The notes under the pieces: model-generated | Told to the model about the DNA's origin: nothing | Database searches by the model: none | Seen by the model: the letters and a program-made list of their open reading frames with translations, nothing else | Assembly (NCBI RefSeq): GCF_002019595.1 | Contig: NZ_KV917369.1 | Coordinates: 3,240,624-3,304,623, forward strand | Source of the DNA: Priestia abyssalis | Lineage (GTDB): Bacteria; Bacillota; Bacilli; Bacillales; Bacillaceae_H | Length of the DNA: 64,000 bases | Direction: 5' to 3' | Part shown: piece after piece, positions 41,977 through 50,959 of the stretch | Numbering within the stretch: position 1 is the first letter of the stretch | Layout: each line of letters starts with the position of its first letter | Position numbers and translations under genes: made by a program

Positions 41977-42777
41977 TTAAGATGCTTTTTTCAGGACAGA
42001 CGTTTGCACATTTCGTTTTTGATACGTAACGAAATAAGCAAAGCCGACAAATAACGCACCGCCGACAACATTGCCGAGGAAGACGGGGACAAAGTTTTGG
42101 AAATACTCTGTCCATGTTACAGCACCAGCAAAGATAGCCGCTGGGATGACGAACATATTGGCGACAATATGCTGGAAGCCAATCGCAACGAACGACATAA
42201 TCGGGAACCAAATGCCTAAAATTTTGCCCCCTACATCTTGTGCTCCGAACGAAATCCAAACGGCGAGGCAAACAAGCCAGTTACAACCGATTGCTGATAC
42301 GAAAGCCTTTCCGAACGGATCTTCCACCTTCGCCTGTGCAATCGCGACCGTTTTATCCAAAAAGTATCCCGTCTCAGTTAACCCGACGACATGACCAAAA
42401 AAGTAAGCAATAAAAAGAGCTCCGGCAAAGTTGCTGATGGTAATGAAAAACCAGTTTTTTGCTACATCGCCGAATGTAATTCTGCGCGAATATAAGGCAA
42501 GCGGCAACGACATCATATTTCCTGTTATTAGCTCTCCGCCAGCCAATACTATTAGCATCAAGCCTACCGGGAACACGGCTCCTCCCAGCAAATTCGCAAG
42601 GCTTCCCCATTCAGGCGGCAAATTGCCAATAACCCGAATGTCGACCAAAAATCCGAATGAAATAAAAGCACCGCCTAAAAATCCGAGAACGAGCATAGTA
42701 ACCAGCGGCATTTTTGCCTTCTGAGCACCTGCTTCAATCACCGCTTCAGCAATTTGGTTCGGTTTTAAAAATGCCAT
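41977..42777 (-). CDS. Formate/nitrite transporter family protein (FocA/NirC)
   Basis: A 266-residue pentameric-channel family protein with six helices. MAFLKPNQIAEAVIEAGAQK is the typical N-terminal amphipathic segment. LGGAVFPVGLMLIVLAGGEL is followed by ITGNMM, and CNWLVCLAVWISFGAQDVGG and GFQHIVANMFVIPAAIFAG carry the conserved pore residues, including the FQHxxANM histidine. It would move formate (or nitrite) across the membrane. Its place next to fdhD and the formate dehydrogenase strongly favours formate. The ATG at 42775-42777 follows GGAGGAAG; the frame extends upstream without a ribosome binding site. Separate terminators bound it on both sides. Confidence 0.88.
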   Translation of the reverse strand: MAFLKPNQIAEAVIEAGAQKAKMPLVTMLVLGFLGGAFISFGFLVDIRVIGNLPPEWGSLANLLGGAVFPVGLMLIVLAGGELITGNMMSLPLALYSRRITFGDVAKNWFFITISNFAGALFIAYFFGHVVGLTETGYFLDKTVAIAQAKVEDPFGKAFVSAIGCNWLVCLAVWISFGAQDVGGKILGIWFPIMSFVAIGFQHIVANMFVIPAAIFAGAVTWTEYFQNFVPVFLGNVVGGALFVGFAYFVTYQKRNVQTSVLKKAS

Positions 42778-42862
42778 AAAAAACTTCCTCCATTTTTCAA
42801 CATAAACTTTTCTTGACAATAAAGTAATTCCCTTGCTTTTGGCTCATTCGTGTAAAACAAAA

Positions 42863-42914
42863 AAGCAACACCCAATAAACCCTGTCAATCAACAGAATTT
42901 GATGGATGTTGCTT
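42863..42914 (-). terminator. Terminator of the DUF2294/fdhD unit
   Basis: AAGCAACACCCA pairs with TGGATGTTGCTT, with an inner CCTGTCAATCAACAG hairpin. TTTTGTTTT follows on the minus strand. Confidence 0.75.
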
Positions 42915-43080
42915 AATATCCCTACACGCTTTGAGTATAGAAAAATCAATCATCATCTATATTGTATCCAATAGAATATACACAGAGCTTGCGTATGTTC
43001 CATTTCACATATGTGAGCGGTCTTATTGTAACAATATTATTTTTAAACATCAATCATTTTGTGAAATTTTTTAACGGTTC

Positions 43081-43878
43081 TCATCCGCTTGTTTGAATTC
43101 GATCCCCTCTCGTATACACATTCAATGAATCATTGCGGATGAATCCAACCGTCGTAATGCCCAATTGCTCTGCCAATTGCAGTGCCAACTCAGTTGGAGC
43201 CGATTTGGACAAAACGATTTCGCAGCCGATTTTAGCGACTTTCAATAAAATTTCCGATGAAATGCGGCCGCTGAAGACAATCACTTTATCCCGAATCAAG
43301 ATATTATTCTTTAAACAATAGCCATAAATCTTATCAAGAGCATTGTGACGTCCGATGTCCATTCGGCTCAACACAATGCCATTTGCATCGCACAAAGCTG
43401 CATTGTGTACGCCTCCTGTCTCATGGAACGTCACCGCAGAGCTCTGCATCTCTTTCATTAAGCGAAAGCAATCATCCGCAGACAAGGTCACATGAACCGC
43501 ATCCATCTTTTTAGCAGTCATTGCGTCATTTACGAATACAAAGCCCTGCCGGCTCATCCCGCAGCAAGACGTAATATACCGCTTGCTCTGGAAATTTTGA
43601 TAATACGGATTGACGTTTTTCGTCTTTACATGAGCAAACCCGTCTTTTTCCTGCACCCATATCTCTTCGATATCTTCATATTGACGAATGACACCTTCTG
43701 AAGCCAAAAAACCTATGACCATATCCTCGATATATTCTGGTGTACACACCATCGTCGCGAACTCTTGGCCATTGATTTTGATCGTTACCGGATATTCCGT
43801 TACAATCGTATCCTCGATCGTTTCCATACGACCGTTTTCACAACGAAGAATTTTCCGCTTTACTTCTGCTGGTTTCAT
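43081..43878 (-). CDS. fdhD: Formate dehydrogenase accessory sulfurtransferase
   Basis: A 265-residue FdhD, which transfers sulphur from a cysteine desulphurase to the molybdenum cofactor of formate dehydrogenase. The active-site cysteine loop is visible as YITSCCGMSRQG. TFHETGGVHNAALC, SRMDIGRHNALDKIYG and VFSGRISSEILLKVAKIGCE are family landmarks. The ATG at 43876-43878 follows GAGGGGGGACAG. It lies 15 bp after the DUF2294 gene and is divergent from the formate dehydrogenase gene, matching a known Bacillus arrangement. Confidence 0.95.
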   Translation of the reverse strand: MKPAEVKRKILRCENGRMETIEDTIVTEYPVTIKINGQEFATMVCTPEYIEDMVIGFLASEGVIRQYEDIEEIWVQEKDGFAHVKTKNVNPYYQNFQSKRYITSCCGMSRQGFVFVNDAMTAKKMDAVHVTLSADDCFRLMKEMQSSAVTFHETGGVHNAALCDANGIVLSRMDIGRHNALDKIYGYCLKNNILIRDKVIVFSGRISSEILLKVAKIGCEIVLSKSAPTELALQLAEQLGITTVGFIRNDSLNVYTRGDRIQTSG

Positions 43879-43893
43879 GATGACTGTCCCCCC

Positions 43894-44238
43894 TCACGTA
43901 ATGTTCTTCTCAAAAATAAAGACGGACACGGCGACGTCTTCTTCGATTTTCATGTCCGAAAACAAATGAACGAGCTTAGTACCCATCAGCTCTTCCATTC
44001 CTTCCGGCGTTTTTTGAGCGTACACTTCTTGAATCATCTTCGTTCTGGCATTATGCACCGCTTCCCTTCCTTCAGGGGTCCCGGCGATAAATTTTTCAGT
44101 CGGCGTTAAATTCCCATATAACGTAGAAATCGCCATATTGTCCACAAACACGGTTTGAATGCGCTCAGGCCCCTTCCCAAACAAATCTTTCCGAAGTTTT
44201 CGGATGATATCATTGAATTCATGTACTTTTTTTGACAT
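43894..44238 (-). CDS. DUF2294 family protein
   Basis: A 114-residue cytosolic protein of the DUF2294 family. FNDIIRKLRKDLFGKGPERI, then VFVDNMAISTLYGNLTPTEK and a C-terminal DMKIEEDVAVSVFIFEKN match it. The function is unknown; the family often sits beside formate dehydrogenase or Na+-related genes in Bacillus. It heads a two-gene unit with fdhD, divergent from the formate dehydrogenase operon. The ATG at 44236-44238 follows GGGGATTGG. Confidence 0.8.
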   Translation of the reverse strand: MSKKVHEFNDIIRKLRKDLFGKGPERIQTVFVDNMAISTLYGNLTPTEKFIAGTPEGREAVHNARTKMIQEVYAQKTPEGMEELMGTKLVHLFSDMKIEEDVAVSVFIFEKNIT

Positions 44239-44448
44239 GCTACCAATCCCCTATCGTCCAATGAATATTTACCCATAACATTTTGCTTTATCAATTTCCT
44301 AATGATAAAACAATCAATGAAAAAATAAAAGTACCATCCCTTCTCTCCATGATTCTAAAATTGTTCAAACTTTTCATTACATCTTCATGAAGTTTTTGTT
44401 AAAACGGTTGTGAGAATTGGAAAAATGCGTTAATCTTTATGGTTTCTA

Positions 44449-44477
44449 TTGTATATTTTAAACAAGAGCGCTATAAT
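44449..44477 (+). promoter_or_regulatory. Sigma-A type promoter ahead of the formate dehydrogenase leader
   Basis: TTGTAT at 44449-44454 and TATAAT at 44472-44477 are separated by exactly 17 bp, an excellent housekeeping promoter. Transcription would begin near 44484 and give a 370-nt leader before the formate dehydrogenase start, passing the terminator at 44581-44641. Confidence 0.7.
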
Positions 44478-44580
44478 ATGATGTGCATATGATGGAACGA
44501 TGATAGAGAAACTGTTAGCGTTTTATCTTTTTAATTTAATGATGGATTGGTAGATTAGTAAGACCTGCTAATGAACTATT

Positions 44581-44641
44581 CCACCATAAGAACTATAAAC
44601 CTTTCCAATGGGAGGTTTATGTACTTATGGTGGTTTTTTTA
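44581..44641 (+). terminator. Leader terminator/attenuator upstream of formate dehydrogenase
   Basis: CCACCATAAG pairs with CTTATGGTGG and is followed by TTTTTTT. A second perfect stem ATAAACCT/AGGTTTAT is nested inside. It lies about 100 nt after the promoter at 44449-44477 and 215 nt before the gene. It therefore either ends a short RNA or attenuates the operon. ATGGATTGG at 44532 could compete with the 5' arm. Confidence 0.65.
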
Positions 44642-44647
44642 TACCAT

Positions 44648-44770
44648 AAATCAAGAAATATGGGCAAAGAGCGCCCATATTTCTTGATTTACGCATCAGT
44701 GGTCGGCAAGTTCCCTTGCGGGTTCTTGCCGACCACTGATACGAGAACCTTTTTCTTTTATTCAGGATGC
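44648..44770 (-). repeat. Paired-hairpin element R1, copy d (different stems)
   Basis: Read on the minus strand: CTGAATAAAAG, then AAAAGGTTCTCGTA, hairpin A (44695-44740, a perfect 16-bp stem ATCAGTGGTCGGCAAG, apex AACCCGCAAGGGAA), 4-nt spacer, hairpin B (44648-44690, AAATCAAGAAATATGGGC stem, loop GCTCTTTG). The box and both loops agree with copies a, b and e, while both stem sequences are unrelated to theirs. Confidence 0.7.
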
Positions 44771-44857
44771 TAACCCCAAAAAACTAAAAAAGAGCACAGA
44801 CCAGGGTGACATTAAAAATTAAGTGGTACTTATCTATTAAATTGGGAGGTTTATAGA

Positions 44858-47800
44858 TTGAATGACAAAATGATTCAACTAAACATTAACGGCAAAGAAT
44901 ATGATGCAAAAGAAAATTCAACGATTTTAGAAATAATCAATGAACACGGGATTGCGCATCCGCAAATTTGTTACGTGCCTGAAGTTGATCCGATCCAAAC
45001 GTGTGACACCTGTATTGTCGAAGTGGACGGAAAATTAGTTCGTTCCTGTTCCACGAAAGCTCGCAGCGGCATGAACGTCGAATTAACATCAGCCCGCGCA
45101 AAAGAAGCACAGTATGAAGCGATGGACCGTCTATTGGAAAATCATTTATTATACTGTACGGTTTGTGACAATAACAACGGAAACTGTACATTACATAATA
45201 CCGCAGAAATGATGGAGATTGAGCATCAATCCATTCCGTATACACCGAAAGTAGACCCGACGGAAGTTGACATGTCCCATCCTTTCTATCGTTATGATCC
45301 GAATCAATGTATCGCTTGCGGCCAATGCGTGGAAGTATGTCAAAACCTTCAGGTGAACGAAACATTATCAATTGATTGGGAAGCGGAACGTCCTCGTGTC
45401 ATCTGGGATGATGGCGTTTCCATTAACAACTCTTCCTGTGTCGGCTGCGGTCAATGTGTCACCGTTTGTCCATGTAATGCATTAATGGAAAAATCCATGC
45501 TGGGTGAAGCCGGCTTCATGACAGGCATGAAACAAGATCTTCTCGATCCGATGATTAATCTTGTCAAAGAAGTCGAACCTGGTTACAGCGGCATTTTCGC
45601 GATTTCCGAAGTGGAAGCGGCGATGCGGGAAACAAGAACGAAAAAGACAAAAACAGTCTGTACGTTCTGCGGCGTCGGCTGTTCATTTGAAGTGTGGACA
45701 AAAGGCCGTAAAATTTTGAAGATACAGCCGACCTCTAAAGCGCCGGTCAACGCGATTTCAACATGCGTAAAAGGAAAATTCGGCTGGGATTTCGTCAACA
45801 GCGATGAACGCATTACAACACCGTTGATCCGTAAAGGCGATACGTTTGTTGAAGCAACCTGGGATGAAGCATTAGATCTTGTTGCCAGCAAATTAGGTGC
45901 CATTAAAGAGCAGTATGGAAGCAATGCGCTCGGCTTTATTTCTTCTTCTAAAATGACAAACGAAGAAAACTACTTGATGCAAAAGATGGCCCGCCAAGTA
46001 TTTGAAACAAATAACGTGGATAACTGCTCCCGTTATTGCCAATCACCAGCTTCATGGGGATTGCAGCAAACAGGAGGAATCGGCGGCGACTCCGGAACCA
46101 TTAAAGACATCGCTTCTGCCGGTCTCGTCATTTTAGTCGGCTGTGCCCCTGCGGAAGGACATCCGGTTTTAGCAACACGCATTAAGCGTGCACATAAATT
46201 GCACGGCCAAAAATTAATTACAGTCGATTTGCGCCGACATGAAATGGCGGACCGCGCGGACTTATTTATCCGTCCAAAACAAGGAACGGATTATGTATGG
46301 CTGGCAGCTGTTGCGAAATACATGATTGACCAAGACTGGCATGACAAGAAGTTCATTGAGGAAAAAGTGAATTTCTTCGATGAGTACGTCAAAATCCTTG
46401 AACGATATACACTAGAATTTGCAGAAAAAGAAACAGGTATTAAAAAAGAAACATTAATTCAAGTAGCCGAAATGATCCGTGATGCAGACGGCACAGCCAT
46501 CTGCTGGGGGATGGGTGTTACACAAAACAATGCCGGTTCTTATACATCTGCTGCTATCGCCAACTTGCTTCTTATTACTGGAAACATGGCTCGCCCTGGT
46601 GCAGGTGCTTTCCCATTACGCGGACATAATAATGTACAAGGTGCTTCTGACATGGGAACAATGCCAAACATTTTCCCTGGTTACCAGCAAGTGGCCAATG
46701 ATGAAGTTCGTGCGAAGTTTGAAAAAGCATATGGTGTGAAAATTTCCGAAAAGTCCGGTCTCGACAACATTGAAATGCTGGCGGCCATTGACCGCGGCGA
46801 ACTAAAAGGCATGTATATTGCCGGAGAGGAAATGGCATGGGTGGATGCTGATTCCAACCATACGCAGGAGATGCTTGCAAAACTCGACTTCTTAGTGGTA
46901 CAGGAAATTTTCTTTACTACTACTTCCCAATTTGCGGATGTTATTTTACCTGGTGCGCCTTCATTGGAGAAAGATGGTACATTCACGAATACTGAACGTC
47001 GTGTGCAGCGTTTATATAAAGCTTTAGATCCGCTTGGCGACAGCAAACCGGACTGGCAGATTTTTATAGAAGTTGCTAAACGTTTCGGCTATGAATGGAA
47101 CTACACGCATCCAAGCGAAATCTTTACGGAAATGTCGAGCCTGACACCATTCTTCAGCCAATGTAATTACGACGTATTAGAAGGATGGAACAGCTTTAAC
47201 TGGGGGTCGCCAGATGGAACAAACACACCGGTCTTGTTCTTGGACGGCTTTAACTTCCCGGATAAAAAAGCACGCTTGGCCCTGTTTGAATATGTTCCGC
47301 CGGTAAAATACCCGGCTGAATTTGATTTAACGCTCAACAACGGACGTTTACTTGAACAGTTCCACGAAGGAAACATGACCACAAAATCCGATGGAATCAA
47401 TAAAAAGCTCCCTCAAGTATTTGTGGAAGTTTCACCGGAATTAGCGCGTGAACGCGGTGTGAAAAACGGTTCCCTTGTCCGTCTTGCATCTCCATACGGC
47501 TCCATTAAACTCAGTGTATTAGTAACGGATCGGGTTCGTGGAAAAGAAATTTATGTACCAATGCACTCCACGAGCCATGAAACAGCGGTCAACCTGCTCA
47601 CAGGGAATGGCTTTGATATTGTGACACATACACCTGCCTATAAACAAACAAAAGTACGGATGGAAGTCATTCGCGAAGACGGTGCCGTGCCACTGCCAAT
47701 GACAAGCCCAAGGAACAAAAAGCGCCATCCTCAAAACGGCGTTGAAGTTGAACGCAAGTGGAACCGTCCGGGATATGTTCACTTGACAGACCAAGTTTAA
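44858..47800 (+). CDS. Formate dehydrogenase, NAD-linked type alpha subunit
   Basis: A 980-residue molybdenum bis-MGD enzyme oxidising formate to CO2. Residues 1-80 are a [2Fe-2S] ferredoxin domain (Cys38, 49, 52, 64). Next comes a His-Cys3 cluster in HLLYCTVCDNNNGNC, then two [4Fe-4S] motifs CIACGQCVEVCQ and CVGCGQCVTVCPC. The catalytic domain starts with CTFCGVGC and a later Cys. The molybdenum ligand region reads NNVDNCSRYCQSPASWG, with cysteine and not selenocysteine, and with Gln where many homologues have His. The C-terminal MGD-binding domain spans about 860-960. It resembles B. subtilis YjgC/YrhE. TTG at 44858 follows GGGAGGT at ideal distance. It is followed by a DUF1641 gene, its usual partner. 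Confidence 0.93.
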   Translation: MNDKMIQLNINGKEYDAKENSTILEIINEHGIAHPQICYVPEVDPIQTCDTCIVEVDGKLVRSCSTKARSGMNVELTSARAKEAQYEAMDRLLENHLLYCTVCDNNNGNCTLHNTAEMMEIEHQSIPYTPKVDPTEVDMSHPFYRYDPNQCIACGQCVEVCQNLQVNETLSIDWEAERPRVIWDDGVSINNSSCVGCGQCVTVCPCNALMEKSMLGEAGFMTGMKQDLLDPMINLVKEVEPGYSGIFAISEVEAAMRETRTKKTKTVCTFCGVGCSFEVWTKGRKILKIQPTSKAPVNAISTCVKGKFGWDFVNSDERITTPLIRKGDTFVEATWDEALDLVASKLGAIKEQYGSNALGFISSSKMTNEENYLMQKMARQVFETNNVDNCSRYCQSPASWGLQQTGGIGGDSGTIKDIASAGLVILVGCAPAEGHPVLATRIKRAHKLHGQKLITVDLRRHEMADRADLFIRPKQGTDYVWLAAVAKYMIDQDWHDKKFIEEKVNFFDEYVKILERYTLEFAEKETGIKKETLIQVAEMIRDADGTAICWGMGVTQNNAGSYTSAAIANLLLITGNMARPGAGAFPLRGHNNVQGASDMGTMPNIFPGYQQVANDEVRAKFEKAYGVKISEKSGLDNIEMLAAIDRGELKGMYIAGEEMAWVDADSNHTQEMLAKLDFLVVQEIFFTTTSQFADVILPGAPSLEKDGTFTNTERRVQRLYKALDPLGDSKPDWQIFIEVAKRFGYEWNYTHPSEIFTEMSSLTPFFSQCNYDVLEGWNSFNWGSPDGTNTPVLFLDGFNFPDKKARLALFEYVPPVKYPAEFDLTLNNGRLLEQFHEGNMTTKSDGINKKLPQVFVEVSPELARERGVKNGSLVRLASPYGSIKLSVLVTDRVRGKEIYVPMHSTSHETAVNLLTGNGFDIVTHTPAYKQTKVRMEVIREDGAVPLPMTSPRNKKRHPQNGVEVERKWNRPGYVHLTDQV

Positions 47801-47813
47801 GGAGGAGAGGAAA

Positions 47814-48290
47814 ATGGCAAAACCGATTACAACGATTCAAAAGCGGATACTGACAGAAGAAGAAATGAAACAGCAAAAGCTGGAAGAGTTAAAGGCTCTT
47901 CTGGCTGACAACGATGAAGCATTGAATCAAACGCTGGAAATCGTTCGTGAACTTCATAAAAGCGGAATGCTTGAAGCGGCAAGCTCCATGCTCCAGGCAA
48001 AAGACAAGATCGCCAAAATTGCAGTCGGCCAAGTGTCCCGTGAACCCATCACCAACTTAATCAACACTGTCATGGGAGCAACCGGCGCCCTTACAACCGT
48101 TGACCCTGAAGTCACGACAAAACTCGTCAACAGCGTCGTCAGCGGCATGAATGAGGCGAACGAACAGGCTCAAAACCCAAAACCAATCGGCATGTTCGAT
48201 TTGTTCAAAGCATTGAAAGACCCTGACATTAACCGTGCCATCGGGTTCGGAATGCACTTTTTAAAAGGTATGGGGAAAGGCTTGAAATAA
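47814..48290 (+). CDS. DUF1641 family protein, formate dehydrogenase partner
   Basis: A 158-residue helical protein of the DUF1641 family (YjgD/YrhD type), found almost always right after this kind of formate dehydrogenase. A coiled, charged N-terminus (EEEMKQQKLEELKALLADND) is followed by LEIVRELHKSGMLEAASSML and a C-terminal GMFDLFKALKDPDINRAIGF, then GMHFLKGMGKG. It has been proposed as an accessory or electron-transfer subunit; this is not proven. It starts 13 bp after the dehydrogenase stop behind AAGGAGGAGAGG and is followed by a terminator. Confidence 0.88.
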   Translation: MAKPITTIQKRILTEEEMKQQKLEELKALLADNDEALNQTLEIVRELHKSGMLEAASSMLQAKDKIAKIAVGQVSREPITNLINTVMGATGALTTVDPEVTTKLVNSVVSGMNEANEQAQNPKPIGMFDLFKALKDPDINRAIGFGMHFLKGMGKGLK

Positions 48291-48332
48291 AAAACATCCT
48301 GTACCAACTTTTTAAGATTTATGAATAGCTTT

Positions 48333-48395
48333 ACCATCACCGTTCCCCTTCTATGGTTCATGAAGTAATAGAAAGGGTGAACGGTGGTTTCTTTT
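48333..48395 (+). terminator. Terminator of the formate dehydrogenase operon
   Basis: ACCATCACCGTTC.CCTT pairs with AAGGGTGAACGGTGGT, followed by TTCTTTT. Confidence 0.75.
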
Positions 48396-48497
48396 ACTGG
48401 AGGTCTTCTCCATTATAGAGAAATCTATCATAATTACTACCCTAAGATTTGATGATTAAAACTTTAATGATTGATCAAACGGAAAGCGAGTGTTATC

Positions 48498-49571
48498 ATG
48501 CTGACAAACGAACAGGTGCTAGAAGCGCTTAAACCGGTACAAGACCCTGAGCTTCATAAAAGCATTGTAGAGCTAAATATGGTAAGAAATATTCAAATAC
48601 TTGATGGCAGCCACATTATGCTGGAAGTCCTCTTGACGATTCAAGGATGCCCGTTAAAAGCGAAAATCCAGCAGGATATTGAAGAGACACTGCGAAAACT
48701 CGGTGCTGCCTCCGTTTCGCTCAAATTTGGAGCAATGTCAAAAGAAGAGCTTGCCGCACTGACGCAATCCTTGAAAAAAGAAGCGACGACCGACAGCGGC
48801 ATGCCAAAAATGCTGCGCCCTGACTCTGGTGTAACCTTCATCGCCGTCACGAGCGGTAAAGGCGGGGTCGGCAAATCAACGGTCACCATCAACCTGGCGG
48901 CGGCGTTGGCCCGTTCCGGGAAAAAAGTCGGCATACTGGATGCAGACATCTACGGTTTCAGCATTCCTGCGATGATGAATATTCAGCAAAAACCGACGAT
49001 GATTGATCAAACGGCCATTCCCGTTGAAAGCCACGGGGTGAAAGTTATGTCCATGGGCTTCTTTTCCCCTGATAACAATCCGGTCATGTGGCGCGGACCG
49101 ATGCTCAACAAGTGGATTCGTAACTTTTTGGTGAATACACATTGGGGAGAACTCGATTACCTTCTTCTCGATTTACCGCCCGGCACTGGAGATGTTGCAA
49201 TTGATGTCGCAGCCATGATTCCACAGGCAAAAGAAATCATCGTCACCACTCCTCACACCGTCGCCTCATTTGTTGCTTCAAGAGCCGGCGCGATGGCTGT
49301 GCATACAAAGCACGAGATTTTAGGGGTTGTCGAGAATATGGCCTATTACGAGGATAAAGACGGCACGAAAAAGTATTTATTCGGCCAAGGTGGCGGAGAC
49401 GCGTTAGCAGAGCAGTTAAATATAACTGTGCTTGCTCAAATCCCCTTTGCACAGCCTGAAGAAAATACAGGATCGTCTGTTTACGATGAAGAGTGGCTGA
49501 TCGGCGAAGCATTTACAAACCTTGCGGAAGATATTATTTTTAGCGTAGAAAAAATGAATAAACAAGTATAA
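48498..49571 (+). CDS. Mrp/NBP35-family ATPase (SalA-like)
   Basis: A 357-residue P-loop ATPase. Residues about 1-85 are a DUF59 (MIP18) domain (PVQDPELHKSIVELNMV, TIQGCPLKAKI). The ATPase domain has the deviant Walker A SGKGGVGKSTVTINLAAAL, GILDADIYGFSIP, LLLDLPPGTGD and a VVENMAYYEDKDG segment. The CxxC iron-sulphur motif usual in Mrp/ApbC proteins is missing from that segment, as in Bacillus SalA-type proteins. A role in Fe-S assembly or as a regulator is possible. The ATG at 48498 is chosen; an upstream TTG has no ribosome binding site. It follows the formate dehydrogenase operon but after a terminator, and ends at a loop-conserved hairpin. Confidence 0.88.
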   Translation: MLTNEQVLEALKPVQDPELHKSIVELNMVRNIQILDGSHIMLEVLLTIQGCPLKAKIQQDIEETLRKLGAASVSLKFGAMSKEELAALTQSLKKEATTDSGMPKMLRPDSGVTFIAVTSGKGGVGKSTVTINLAAALARSGKKVGILDADIYGFSIPAMMNIQQKPTMIDQTAIPVESHGVKVMSMGFFSPDNNPVMWRGPMLNKWIRNFLVNTHWGELDYLLLDLPPGTGDVAIDVAAMIPQAKEIIVTTPHTVASFVASRAGAMAVHTKHEILGVVENMAYYEDKDGTKKYLFGQGGGDALAEQLNITVLAQIPFAQPEENTGSSVYDEEWLIGEAFTNLAEDIIFSVEKMNKQV

Positions 49572-49597
49572 AAGCATATCTGTTCATTCTTCTCAAA

Positions 49598-49649
49598 GGT
49601 TTAGAAAATTCGGCATGGCTGTTCTTTAGTCATGCCGAATTTTCTAAAC
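49598..49649 (+). repeat. Hairpin B-type inverted repeat (loop GTTCTTTA)
   Basis: GGTTTAGAAAATTCGGCATG pairs with CATGCCGAATTTTCTAAACC; the apical loop carries GTTCTTTA. It matches hairpin B of the R1 elements in loop and partly in the outer stem (TAGAAAATT) but lacks hairpin A. It sits between convergent genes and probably terminates both. Confidence 0.75.
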
Positions 49650-49655
49650 CTTATT

Positions 49656-50066
49656 TTAATACCTTCTATACATCCCTACCGATTTTGGTTGTGTATAGTC
49701 AAAGCCGAACTGTTTATATAATTTGTCTGCCGGAACATCCGCGAGTAGACTGACATAAGCCCCTTCAGGTGCATGATCATTTAAATAAGCCGTCAGCTCC
49801 GACATGATAACTTTTCCTAATCCCCTTCCCTGATATCCCGGTTCGACGGCGATATCGACGATTTGATAGAAACAGCCGCCATCACCGATGATTCTCCCCA
49901 TCCCGATCAACTGGGAAGACGTTCGTAAAGTCACGGCAAAAATGGAGTTTTCCATTCCTTTTTCAGCTGCCTGTAAGCTTTTCGGACTTAGCCCTGCAGC
50001 CACTCGCAAATGAACATACTCTTCCGCTGTCGGTGCTTTATGTAAAACGTCATATTGTACATTCAT
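49656..50066 (-). CDS. GNAT family N-acetyltransferase
   Basis: A 136-residue acetyl-CoA-dependent acetyltransferase. The CoA-binding motif A is VEPGYQGRGLGKVIMSELTA (Q-x-x-G-x-G). IGMGRIIGDGGCFYQIVDIA precedes it, and ADVPADKLYKQFGFDYTQPK is the C-terminal motif B region. The PTAEEYVHLRVAAGL start resembles the small YhfO/YjcF-like group. The acceptor is unknown. The ATG at 50064-50066 follows AAGGGGGCAGG. Confidence 0.88.
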   Translation of the reverse strand: MNVQYDVLHKAPTAEEYVHLRVAAGLSPKSLQAAEKGMENSIFAVTLRTSSQLIGMGRIIGDGGCFYQIVDIAVEPGYQGRGLGKVIMSELTAYLNDHAPEGAYVSLLADVPADKLYKQFGFDYTQPKSVGMYRRY

Positions 50067-50142
50067 ATTCCTGCCCCCTTATCTTTATGAAATGGAAAGG
50101 CAGCCCTTTTCCTTATCAAGTCCAGGCCGCCTTTCGGCTATG

Positions 50143-50622
50143 TTATTTAATAGAGACATAAATCTCTACAATCGCATTTTCGGGGTCGATGCTCCTCTCA
50201 TCATACAGTTCAAAATCTGCTTTATAGGCCCGTTTGATGTTTGATTGTCGGAACCATTCCCACACAGATGCCCATGCTTTAGGAACAACTTCGGCAACAT
50301 GCCCTTTTTCCGATGGAAACACTGCGTATTTAGAGGCTGGAAGCGTTGTATGAATCAAACTTGAGGGCACACCTTCCTCTGAATACACTTCTGAGCCAAT
50401 CATCATCGTGTATGTTCCGTTTACATCCGTTTCATAATTCGTATAAACACCAAGTATGTATCCATTCTTTTTGTTTGGAATGCTGTTTCCTACTTGCCGG
50501 CTATAAAATTCACCCCATAACTTCGGAATGTTTCCTTCCCTGCTCGCTTCTAATTGATTGCTCGTTCGACACCCGATTCCTATTACTTTTTTCTCTTCTA
50601 AGTAGGTGAAGTTAGGATCCAT
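50143..50622 (-). CDS. GyrI-like/AraC effector-binding domain protein
   Basis: A 159-residue stand-alone effector-binding domain of the GyrI/Rob-C type, which bind small hydrophobic molecules. KVIGIGCRTSNQ begins the fold, GNIPKLWGEFYSRQ is the typical W-x-x-F helix, GVYTNYETDVNGTYTMMIG follows, and PKAWASVWEWFRQSNIKR and DFELYDERSIDPENAIVEIY complete it. No DNA-binding domain is present. The ATG at 50620-50622 follows GAGGAGAGAG. The 337-bp region 50623-50959 downstream of the ger operon and upstream of this gene contains no gene I can support. Confidence 0.8.
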   Translation of the reverse strand: MDPNFTYLEEKKVIGIGCRTSNQLEASREGNIPKLWGEFYSRQVGNSIPNKKNGYILGVYTNYETDVNGTYTMMIGSEVYSEEGVPSSLIHTTLPASKYAVFPSEKGHVAEVVPKAWASVWEWFRQSNIKRAYKADFELYDERSIDPENAIVEIYVSIK

Positions 50623-50959
50623 CCATCTCTCTCCTCAAAATATCGTAATATATTAAACTTTGACGGACTTTACAAATATACTGTTTTTCCTTCTTACTAA
50701 TCAAAAAGCTCCTTAATATCATCATAAAACAAACGTATGTTCTATTCAAGAAAAAAATGGAATTTTCCTCTTTTTTCTTTTGACAGAGAGTAAAAGTTCC
50801 TATTCATCTTAACACATTCAACAACTTCAAAACGCCATTTACTTCCTTCTTGTCCGCTCCACTTGCAGGTATCCTTAAGGAGTCTGAACAGGGGGGATTT
50901 TGTTATTTTTTGTAAAGCACATCTATTATACGCTTCATGAATCATTCATAGAAGAAGTG

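Noticed and set aside
44858-47800. Selenocysteine in the formate dehydrogenase active site
   Set aside because: The frame has no internal TGA; the active-site position is an ordinary cysteine (NCSRYCQ).
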